A stretch of 64,000 bases of DNA. Origin: Megaustenia siamemsis. Its lineage: Eukaryota > Mollusca > Gastropoda > Stylommatophora > Ariophantidae. The notes beneath the pieces were generated by a model. The model worked only from the letters and a program-made list of their open reading frames with translations. It was not told the DNA's origin and ran no database searches. Shown piece by piece: positions 10,298 to 22,200 of this stretch. How positions within the stretch are numbered: the first letter of the stretch is position 1; each line of letters begins with the position of its first letter. The position numbers were made by a program, and so were the translations under genes. The DNA lies in NCBI GenBank assembly GCA_032433765.1, contig JAVIAB010000092.1:103088564-103152563 (forward strand), read 5' to 3'.

Positions 10298-13200
10298 GTG
10301 AGAGAATAATTTTCTGTTTCTCGTGTCAATGCAATTCCCGCGTTTAACGGTTTATGCTACAATCTTTAACTTCAACTTTAAGCATACTTTTACAGCGACT
10401 TGCTAACTTATATTATATTAAATTAAAGCGCTCTTGTTTTGATCCAGTTTAGTTTATGTGACTCAAGTGACTGACTGTGAGAAAGAGAAAGTAGAAAGTG
10501 TGACGACGGTCACGATGTGAAAAAATATTATATTATACTATAATAATAACAAAATAAATAGTCAACATTCTTAAAATAAAGTACTAAATTAAAGTAAATT
10601 AAATAGTCTTTACTAGACCCTACACTAGGGTTGCCAGAACCTTCGAAGCAGAAAGCGGGACAAATGGAACTTTTTTAGACGCGAAAGCGGGACACATCAT
10701 GTAAAAGCATAATAGCCAAAAAAAGAATTCACAAAATTAGAATGCTCAATTAAAAATGAACAAATTTAATATTTCACAACCACCGGTAACAACAGACTGG
10801 ATTCCTGGAAGCAACCTCCAGCCTCCAACACATAAAGAAAGAATGAAGCCAAAATTTCTTCTTGCTGCTGGTGAGGATGGCCCGATGTTGCGCCTACAGA
10901 AATACGACAAGGACAAAAGCATGCAGATTGTCACGTAGGCACAGATCACTTGAGCGGTGAGATGGGTAGAGTAAGGCTCAGCGCCTCGGCTAAGAGTCGC
11001 CTAAGAGTAAGACGAAGCCGAAGACGTCATCTTTTGTAAATTTTTAAATAATACCGCCTTCCGCACTAACAATTTTGTGCTGGATATTCTCAAATGAGTA
11101 TTTATGAGTTGTATCTACAAACTTTATTATTAAACAGCGATAGCGCAGGACTCTACAAATAGACGTTTCGGACTAAGAAGCTTCATTTTGTAACAAAACT
11201 CAAACCAATAATAAATAATTTAAGAAAATATTAAAATTTGTAGGTGAAAATTTGGCTGGATTAAAAAGCGGGACAAATTGCTGTCCCCCAGACCCTTAGG
11301 CGGGACAATTAATTTTTGATGAAAAAGTGGGACAATCCGGAAAAAGCGGGACGGATGGCAACCCTACCCTACACTGATGAGTACTAAAAAAAAGTTTATG
11401 TATAAAATATAAATTATTAAAATAGTAGTATATAAGTATATAACTATATATTATATATAGTATCTAAGTGAGTAGTAAGTCAACTAAGTGAGTGAAGTGT
11501 TATAATACTAATACACTGAAGTGACTCTAGTCTAAGTCAAAAAGTCTTGAGTTGTCTGCTTCACACTGCTAGCACTAGCACACATGACACACTCCGTTCC
11601 GGCACTCCTCACAGTTCTTCTGTCCCCCCCCCCCCCACACACACACACAATTTGACATTATTCATTATTATTAATTTATTATTGTTATTATCTGTCTCAT
11701 TCTTTTCTAGTGTAAGTTAAAAAAAAAAAAAGTGACAACTACTATTACTATACCAACTACAAAAAAGTGTACAGTACACTTTGTGTCTCTGAGTTCAGCC
11801 AACAGTACAATGACTCATGAGAACTCATTATCACATTTTGTGAGTCATTCATCTCTATTCATTCATGTAAATGAAATATAATTATAATAATGAATTGTTT
11901 GGTCAGAATGAATCCTCACCAATCACCATCAAGGGCATTCTTCTCAATAGTGCATGGAAAAAGACCAAGAGGAAGACCCAGAAGAAGATGGATAGATGCA
12001 GTGACAGAGACATGTAACAACAAAGGAAAATCATTAATTCAAACAGTTCGAGTAGCTCAAGAACAACAAATGATATAACCACTACACCTTTTAGGTATCA
12101 GTGAAAAGAGAAAAGAAAGAAGAAGAATGAATTATTAAAATATAGTAATGATCAAATAAATTATTAAATGTGCAACAATCAATATCACTTATAAAAAAAA
12201 AAGAGATATGTTTATTTAAAAAAGTTATATCTCATGTAAATTGTAATATAGAATAATTGATATTGAATATATTAATGTATTGTTATAATTGTTAAAACAA
12301 ATAAACTATGTTTATTGTTAGTGTATCATCATCAATAAACCACGACACCTTTTAGGTATCAGTGAAAAGAGAAAAGAAGAAAGAAGAAGAAGTATCATCA
12401 TCATGTAATTTACAATAAAACCGACCATTAACTTGATATTGATGATAGATTGTCATTAATTATGATTGTCCTATAAGACAGTTTGTCAGACTTGGACTTT
12501 TTTTGTCACTTATAGGTCTTTTTTTAGAAATGATCTTTTCATTTCTTTGTCTTTGCTTCTATTTAGTTATAGTGGCAAATATACATTATTTTGGCGTACA
12601 ACTTGTACAGCCCATTATAGCCAAGCATAAGTTGGCACTACAACTACGTACTAGCTTGTAACCATACACAAAGGTTGAATTCCAAAGAATTAAAAAAAAT
12701 TATCACAGTACTTGCTTTTTTGACAGTGAACATTAAAGAGGAAGAAATAAAGAGCTCCTCAGTGTTATGTATTGCCAATCTTGATATACAAGATGAATCC
12801 TAGACAATCAAACAACAGACAAGAAAATCTTATGGAGGCCATAGAAGTGTGGTTTTGCAGAATGTTGAGAATAACATAGACAGCTAAAAAAAGACGAAGG
12901 CAAGGATATTCTGTGCTAAAAGAGACCAAATCTAAAAGAATACCTGTTACCAACATTAGGAGGTGACAGTTGTAATTTTTTGGTCATGTTATGAGATGGG
13001 AACAACTGGAATATATTGTGAAAAGGGAACAAAAATTGAGGGAAGAAGAAATACATTGAAATCAAAGAAAAAATACATGACAAATAGAATGGCTTGGTAG
13101 AAAGTCAACAAAATAATTGAAAATAACTGTCAGAACAGAAAGTTGTGGAGAGACATGAAGCACCTATGTCAGCATGCTACTTGATAATGATGACGAGCTT

Positions 13201-16200
13201 GTATCAGAACACTCTCTTGGAGTATGAATTTAATGAACATATTTCTGTAGTTAATTCTGTTTTCCATATAAAAAAAGAAAGTAAATTACCTTAAGCTGAG
13301 CACAACCTGGATCACCAACTGAACTTTGTATACCTTATACAGCACAGCATATAAATACACTGCTAATATTGGCAGCTGTTGAGCAAGTTACTAGAATTGT
13401 AATTGAACTGCGGAGCAGGCGAACAACAGATTAGACTGATTAGTAAAGAGAATGATAGCTGACCAAGACCTTGCTTCACTTCTACATTGTGTATTATGTG
13501 TTACCACATATTGGCTGGCAAAGTGTGGGTTGCCACTAAAGTAGGATGCACTGGAACTGACTCATATTAATAAATAAGATAAATGTCGGGTAACTTTAGC
13601 TTCGTACAGTGCAATATGCTCTCTGGACAGGGTTCAGCATGTTAGAGAACAAAGAATAAAATAATTTCACAACACAAATGTGTTATAGTTCGTTCAGAAA
13701 TTCGTGCCCACAGAGTTTATCAATTATCTCAGAAACTGATGAATTTCTGTAATTCTTTTTCATATCCTATTTTTTCACCGACCTTAAGATTTTATAACAT
13801 TTACTTACAAAGAGAGTCTGAGTTTTGCACAGATCGTTTTTTTTGTTACATAATTTTAGGAAAATATCAAACCGTATGCTCTAAACATTAGATTTTGCTG
13901 TAGATTACGTTAATTTTCTAACAGTGCAAGTCAAAGGCGTATCTGCATCACATTGAAGAGGGTCACGATTTTTCATTTGATTTTATATCTTCATCATTGA
14001 ATTAGGTAATTGCAAAAGTGTAAACAATAACACAGTTAGCTTTTGCATAGTGATGGATTAACACTTTAAACTCTTCATGATTTAAAAAATCAAGTAGTCA
14101 CTTCACAGCAGCTTACAAATTATCACATGTAAAGGAATATACATAAGAGTAAATTTGTTGTCAATACACCTCTGAACCTATTTAACATGAAATCGGAAAT
14201 GGCAAAAGTGGTACGTCTTTAAAAATCACGTTAAAAAAGTGTGAGCAAGTGCTAATATTGTGTGGATAAAACACGTGACATTCTGCCATTTTAAATGACA
14301 ATGTTGATTACAACAAATGTGGGTATTGTAAACTTCTAAAAATTAGGACAACTAAGAAAATCATACTTTTATATACCTTGGAAAAACAAAAAGCTTTCCT
14401 AAATGCATGACAGTAGGGAAAAAAATCAGGCTTAAGGTCGGTGGAAAAAATAAGATTTCATGAAAAAAATTATTGAAATTCATCAAGCAGTTTCTGAGAT
14501 AACTAATAAACTCTGTGGGCACGAATTTGTGAACGAACTATAATAATATAATGTATTAGTTACTAATTACAATTAACAATATTGTTTTGGTTACTGCACA
14601 TCACAGCTTGTGCAGATAACCATGTACTGTCTGTTTTTGTTGGCTGTTTTCAGAAGATGATGAAGTGCATGCTTATTCATTATTTCAGTAACTTGCCTTG
14701 CTGATTATGTATACATTTAGCTTACTTTTCTGGGTTATAATTTCTTCTTATTCAACATTGTTTCCAAATTCTCACCAAATTGACTGAGGTCATTGCAGAG
14801 AATACTTCACTCAACTTGGCAATCATTTAACCTTCACTAGCTGGGAAATTACCACCTGATTTCTTACTTCATGGCCCAGGGTCATTAGTCAATTTACTAA
14901 AGCCTGCTTAATTTCGTAACAGATGGCTAATTGTGTTAGTTAATCTAACATAATGTAAGGTGTGCTGTTCATGACCGTTGTTGGAATTGTTTGACGCAAG
15001 TTGTTTACATGTTGCATCTGATTAATGTGGATTGCTCTGTAAGTCAGCCGAAGTTTTATCTCTTTAGGGAATTTGCACTGTGTTTCATTCGTTTTAGGCT
15101 GCATTTACTAGAGTAATCAGGAACTCTATGGGTGCAGCCATTGCTGTGTATGCTACATCATCATAATGGCTCATCGTATATCCCTAGACCAGCCCTATGC
15201 TAATCTTACGGTCTGTTGTTTGATGTGCGACGGGGATAATCCGACGATTGTGTTTTATATGTTCGAAATTGGAGTCAAAAACGATGTCCTAACATCATCA
15301 AGCGCTATACATAAAAAAAAACATGATGATCATCATTTTCAGGAGGACGTGAACTTCCGGTCAATATGGTGGATAGGCGGCAGGAACCATTGAAGGCTCT
15401 GTATGAATGTGTTCCTTGTTGCAGTTTCCTCATATTCCAAGTACGGCTTGTTGCAGGAGCTACTGAGTTAGGTGCTATGTGCACACTGTGTGAGCTGTGT
15501 GTTTCATCCGTTTTGATCATCCGATTGTTTACGATGAATGATGATATCGTATGACAGGAAACAGTTGGCTGTGTTCACTTTCTGTGCGGTTTCGCTTTAT
15601 GTCTTTTGTCGTGTGCTGAGACTGCTATAATGGGGACTACAGCTACCTTTGTTTGTTTGGGAGATGAGATATTAATTCGGATGATTCCACTGGCACGGGT
15701 GGTTGAGCAATTATGGATTTTAATTCATTTGCAGTGATACTGGGGCCTACCATAACATAATGTAAGTTAATCATTTTTCCAGCCTGTTTTTCAGCTTGGT
15801 AGTAGTTAGTTCATTTTGTTTTCTGTATGTCATTTTCATAGGTTCAGCATACTTTACGGCCAGCAGTTAAAGTTTTAAGCTGCAGCCCATCATCTCAGAA
15901 GTCAGTGTCAAGTACAAGATATTTATTTAAATGTTTTAGTGAGCGGAATTTCTCCTGTGGTAAGGTTAAACATACATCTTGGTTATATGTTGCCTGTAAT
16001 AATATTTTAAATTTCAAATGGGAGTCTGAATTCCATAATTTTTTGATTTAATTAGTTATAAGAGAATGGACAGGGTTAACCGTTGCCACATTTAAAAAAA
16101 AGTAGTCCTTAATCTTCAACAGTCCCTTTAATGCTGCCCAACCATTGAACAGACCTTTGAGCAAAAATATTTTTAATTCGTATAAAATACGGAACAAAAC

Positions 16201-19200
16201 AATCCTTTTTATAAATTAAAATTAGCAGCAATAATTTAATGTGCAAGATGCCAAATAATGACTGTGTGGCTCCACACTCACACAGCTTAGAGTACATATT
16301 GATCATGAAGATTTGAGAAAATATTTCCAAGAGTGTTCCAATGATTGCCAAGATTACAAGACTAATGGCAAAGATAATAGTTGATGAAATGACGAATTAA
16401 AGACCAGCGCTGGATTTTTAGTGAAGTTTAAAAATAGATTTCCTTGTCTGTAGCAAGACGCTATTGTTGGTTAGTTGTTATAATTTAAATCTAAAGTACC
16501 TGCACCACAGTTTTTTGTGCATGTTCTATGTTTGTTTTGTAGCATTAGCCATATTTTCATATTTTGATTTTATTTGGGTGTTTCTTCTGCTGTTCTTCTA
16601 AATGTAACACTGTACAATTCGTACAACTGCTATATTACATACTATAGAACAATTTTCACATTTATTTTCTTCATTAAGTTATTTTTAACATTGTTTTATT
16701 TTTACCAATTAATGTCTCTGCCTTATTACATGTTTTAAACAGCCTTTATTAATTAAACTTTTCAGGATGTCCCCTGTTGTCTGCCAGAGTTCAGAATCCA
16801 GCACCAAAATTCAAAGGTCAAGCTGTGGTTAATGGCCAGTTCAAAGAAATTAAACTTTCAGATTATGAAGGCAAATATCTGATTCTGTACTTTTACCCTC
16901 TTGACTTGTGAGTATGTACTGATAACTGCCTCTTTGTTAGATTGTTATAATTTTGTCTAGAAGTAATCACTAGTGTTGATTTCTGTATTATTCCTTCTTT
17001 TCACAGAATGTCCCAGGTTCGATTACCATCACAGTGATGGGAATTTATCAAAAATCAAATCCCTGATTTCTTTGGGGCTTTACTCTTCGCTGGTCTCTTG
17101 TTAGTAAAATAAGATGTCTAGTCCTCTCAAATAAATATGAAAAACAGGAGGTTCTATGTGTATTCTGTACATTTTTAAGAACCCTTGAAAGTTGGAAATC
17201 AAAAGGACTGGGCCAAAAATGGCCGCTGCTCTAGCAAAATTGATAGGGGAAAAGAAAAATCTATAAACATCAAAACTCTCAACGATAAAAAATGAGAGTC
17301 CTGAAGATGTATTGCTGGTGTATACAAACAATATTTCTTGTTTTTGTAATGGGTTGTATGCAGTGCTGTGTGGTTCTTTTCTAATCCATTGTCCTGCTGA
17401 GCCAAAGACAACACATAGAGCAGAAATTCTAGACTCCTTATCCAACATTCTTTGCTATTAAGCATCAGACTTTCATAGAACCTGCATTATATCTTGTCCC
17501 TATTCTGGGTGAGTCTCTCAACCTCACTAAGGGAGCTGATGTCCACTGTTGTTGCCTCTCACCTCTCTTAGTGTTTTTCTAGGTCGTCCACTTATTCTTT
17601 TGCTCTCCATTTCCCATTTTAGAGCTAGCTTTACAATTCTTTTGTTGTTTCTTCTCATCACATAGCAGACATATGCCCGCCTCCTTCTCTTTATTATAGA
17701 TGATATTGTTGGGATGCACAGTCATTTCTTTTATTTCTGCACTAGTCTTGAATTCATTCCCTGGTATATGAAGTATTATGCTGAGGATTTTGCTAATTTG
17801 TTTTAGAATGCAACCAATTTATTTTCTATTTCTTTAGTTTACTATCTCTCAGATGCATAAACAAGGGTGGATAATACATTTGATTTGAAAATCTTGAGCT
17901 TTGTTTTTGTACGTAGTAATTTTAATTTCCATATTCTATCAATGTTTTTGAAAGTCATGGCTGCTTTTACTTTTTTGGTTCTATTTCTTTGTGTCCCTTC
18001 TTGATCTGTTTATTTTGTAAGATCTACGAAGTGATTTACTTCTTCATGTTTTTCCTTCCAGGTATATTTTTCATCTTCTGAAATCTATTTATCATCACTT
18101 TCATCTTTCCTTTGTTGATCTCAAGTACTATTTTCTTCTTTCCTTCCTCATTTGCCTTTCGGCGTCAAGGGGAGATAAAATTTGTGGTCTTTTGCTCTTC
18201 TTTTCGCCTCTGCTGCTGTTACGTTTCCTAGTGTTTCCAACATTCCAACAGATTGTATTGTAGAGTGCATGTTTTGCCTCTGGAGTTATTTCCTTGTTGG
18301 ACGATAGTGGTGATAACTGTCCAATGATTTAACAAGCTTTGTTGAATCTTGAGTCTATTTCTGCTGTTTGTGAATCGTCATTTGTCACTAGACTTCCTAG
18401 GTATTTGTTGTTGTTGTTGCGTTCACCAGCTTTCAACTCTGACGAAGTCCCTAGAGACTAGGAACTGAATTTTGCGCGCTAATCCATTTTTCTCTGGCAG
18501 CCGTGTGCACAGGGGTCCCTCACCGCACAGGTAAATAACTCCGACTTCGGAGGTACTCATGTTTTTTCCTAGGTATTTAAATTCTTCTACTTGTTTTTAG
18601 TTGTCTGCCGTCTATAGTTATGTTGATATGCTGTTTATCTTTTGCAATATTTATGACTTCTGTTTTGTTGATTTTCATGTTGTATTTTGTACCTGTGCTG
18701 TTGAGTCTATTTAAGTGTTCTTGTAGGTCTTGCATTTTTCCATGTATTAGTGCCTGGGTAATTTCCTAGTTTGATCAGATATATTATTTCAGTTGGAAGA
18801 GTGATGTCCCCTAAAATATGTCTGCCAAAATACAGTGGTTCTACGCATTCTTGGCGTTGGGGTCATTACGCTGGCATGTAATCATTTCGGAGTATCTGTT
18901 GATTGGGCGTTGGGTCCAGGGGTTAGGTTTAGCTTTAGTGTTAAATATTTATAAATATATTATAACGCGTGACAAAAACGACGCCACTCGGCCTAATTAT
19001 GATCTTCTGATCGAAGGGAATTGTGCGGTTGATTACCAATCGCCGTAATTTACTGCCAAATGTTGGAAGATTGTCAAACTTTGGCTATTAATTAAAATGC
19101 ACATAAAAAAAAAAAAGTAAAGTACCCCCGTCACGCCAAGTGGCGTATAGGGAAATATGGTGTTAGTGACTATATTTTACAGACCTTCAGCACATGATTT

Positions 19201-22200
19201 TTGGGGTAATGTGGTCGGTATTACGCCCGAAAATGCACATACACACACATAAATACAAAAAATATCTAGAAATAGCTTTACGAAACACAATGCAACGTCT
19301 GTATTACCTCAAATTACCTGTCAGCGATTAGCAATCTGGTGCGGAGCTTGAGAATAACAACGAGTGTGATGAAAGTCCTCAAAAGGACCATAGTGAAAAC
19401 TCTAGGCAATCTAAAATAGTTAATTGTGAATGTTTGGTTGTCCTGAAAAGGACAGTTGTGAAGTGGGCAGGTTTGGAGCAATCTTATGTTGTCCTGAAAA
19501 GGACAGTAGTTTGCAGGGATGTGATGATTTTACACAGGATAACTCTCTGCAATTCCTGTAATTAGCGTCCCAAGGACGTTTCCTTGTCTGATTTCATTTC
19601 TGAAGGCGAACTCGTGTAGAAACGATGGGAACAATGTACGCCTAGTGCCGAACTGTCTCTTCAATTTCCTTTTGGCCCGCATCCACATATTTTCAATATT
19701 CTGTGTGTGAATTTCGGGATCATCTGGGTCGACAAAATTCTCTTGATGGATGACTGAACAATGGGTATAAATACCATTTGCAATTCGACTGATATTGGCA
19801 TATGCAGACCAGCCGTCAGAAATAATGTGGCTTCCAGGTAAAATATGGGCAACTATCTCTTTTGTTAAAGTAGCCTCGGAGCGATCTGGTACTTCTACAA
19901 GAAAGCATTTTCCTGAAATCCTTTCTATTCCACCGAACACACAGTGACCCTCATTCCATTGTCCCCTGTGATATTTTCGGTGAAAATATTTGGACTCGTC
20001 AATTTCCACAACGATTGGTTGGCCTAGAATGTCCATACCACCAATTTGACTGAAGTGTCTGACCATGTATTTCTCACATTCCTCGCGTAAAAAATTACAC
20101 CAATCCACTACAGTATTTTTATTGACGCCTGCCTCATGCTGGATCAAGCTCTGTGGAAAATCGCTGCTCCAACAGTAGATCATAATTAAAATTTGTTTTA
20201 GTGATAGATGGCTCTTTGTGAAAAATGATCCATCACGAACGGACTTTCCAAAACTGCACCCCTGACATGACCACTGATAGCCATCTACTCCTCTGCTGTA
20301 GGCTACTAAACGCGCAGGCATATGACAAATGTTGCATAGACACGTATTTATTATTAGTCTACGCTTAGCTAACCACTGAATACACAATTTATTAGTGGCA
20401 ATCTCGGGAATCAGAGTTAGTAAATTCCATCTATCCTCTGCAATGATGTCATGAAAAGTCATGATCTGCCCAACATTCACAACTTCAGTTGGGGCTCTAG
20501 GTCGCCCGGTCATTTTGCAAATACAGTAGTACCAAATTCAAGTAAGTGAACTCAGAACTGCTTAGCTGGTTTTTAAATATTAGACAAACTAGCCTATATA
20601 TATAGGCGGATAATTAGTAAGAAGAAGCATAAGAAAGGATAGGGGTTCAGCCAATTATTAATTAACATCTCGATTTGGACGCAGACGCTGGCCCGAACGC
20701 CACGCTGACCCAAACGCCAGTGTGAGTGACACATGCCAGCGTAATGACCCCAACGCCAAGAATGCGTAGAACCACTGTATTTTGGCAGACATATTTGAGG
20801 GGACATCACTCTTCCAAACTGAAATAATATATCTGATCAAACTAGGAAATTACCAGTGCCTGATCATCTGCGAATAGAAGCTCATTGATCTTCTCTGTTG
20901 AGGTGGGTTGGCTAACTTGCATTTATAATCCATGTATGTAATAAACAGCGGGGGGGGGGGGGGGGGGGGGGGGGAAGATAGTACGCACCCCTGTCTTATT
21001 TACCTTACGCACACCTGATCTAATTTAGAAGTGGTCTGTGCAGCCTGCTGCTGTTCTGACTGAGCAGCTGCTGTTGATGTAGAAACTTTTAATTAGGTTG
21101 GTTAGATGTTGGTTTACTCTGTATTTTGTTAGTATCTCCCACAGTTGCTCTCTGTTTACTCGGTTGAATGCTATTTCCTGGTCATTGAAACATATGTACA
21201 AATTTTATTGTGTTCTGTCGTCTTTTCTGCTAGCTGTTTTAGTTGATAGAGCGTCAGTACATCCTGTTTTTTTTTTGGAACCCCATTTGAGAATCATTTA
21301 ACTGTAGTTCTATTATTGATCTCAGCCATTTTTCCACAATTTTAGCATATAACTTTCCTACATGGCTGAGAAGCGAATTACTATTCTGCTAGCCAATAAT
21401 GACAGGGCATTCGTTTATTTCTTTTATTGTGTTTACGATACTACTGATAAGAACTATGTCATTTGCAAAATCAAGGTCCTGTAATTGAAACCCAAGTATT
21501 CATTCATTGCCTTTGTTATCAGTACTACATTTCTGCATTATGAAGTCAATCATCATCATCAAGTACCTGGCCTGCTGGCATAGGTGATCATGTCTCTCCA
21601 CAACTTAAGATCTCGGCAGCTATTTATCATTTCTGTTGTTGACCTTCTGCCAAGCCATTCTCTTAAGCTGTATGTTATTTTTTCTCTTTGCTTCCCTCTA
21701 TCTCTTCGTCCCTCAATTTTTCAAGTTGTTACAATATATTCCAGTTGTTCTCTTTTCATTACATGGCCAAAAAATGATGATTGTTTCTTCCTGATATTGG
21801 AAATTAGCTCTCTTTTTGCTTTGACCTCTTTCAGAATATCTTCATTACTCTTCTTAGCTGTCCATGGTACTCTCAACATCCTTCTGTAAAACCACATTTC
21901 TACAGACTCCAGTGATTTTCTTGTGTGTTGTCCTTTTGTGCATGTTCGCATCCATATGTTAAGACTGGCTTTACGTAACATTTAAGAACTCTTTTTCTTG
22001 TTTCTATTGTCAAAAATGGATTGCATAGTATCTTCCTCATTTTTTGGAAAGCTGCTTTTGCCTGAGCCATTCTGCATCTCACCTCTTTTGTACATCTTCT
22101 GTCTGAGGTTAACAAAGTTCCCAAAAATTTTAATTCATTTACCTGTTTTAATATTGTTCCACTTGTCTTTATTTTGCACTGAGGTTATGTCTTTTATGTG

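Larger units (their letters stand above)
18757..20854 (-). mobile_element. Complete Merlin (IS1016/ISXO2-like) DNA transposon
   Basis: A 2098-bp element bounded by near-identical terminal inverted repeats, 18757-18879 and 20731-20854, starting GGTAATTTCCTAGTTTGATC at both ends with only a couple of differences. An 8-bp target duplication AGTGCCTG flanks it (18749-18756 and 20855-20862). Merlin elements make 8-9 bp duplications, so structure and transposase agree. It carries one intact transposase gene on the - strand and a SINE insertion at 19106-19229. It landed in the reverse-transcriptase gene of a LINE. Confidence 0.95.

Noticed and set aside
10298..16765. Direct splicing of PRDX3 exon 1 to exon 3
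   Set aside because: It shifts the frame; the 15842-15911 exon is needed.
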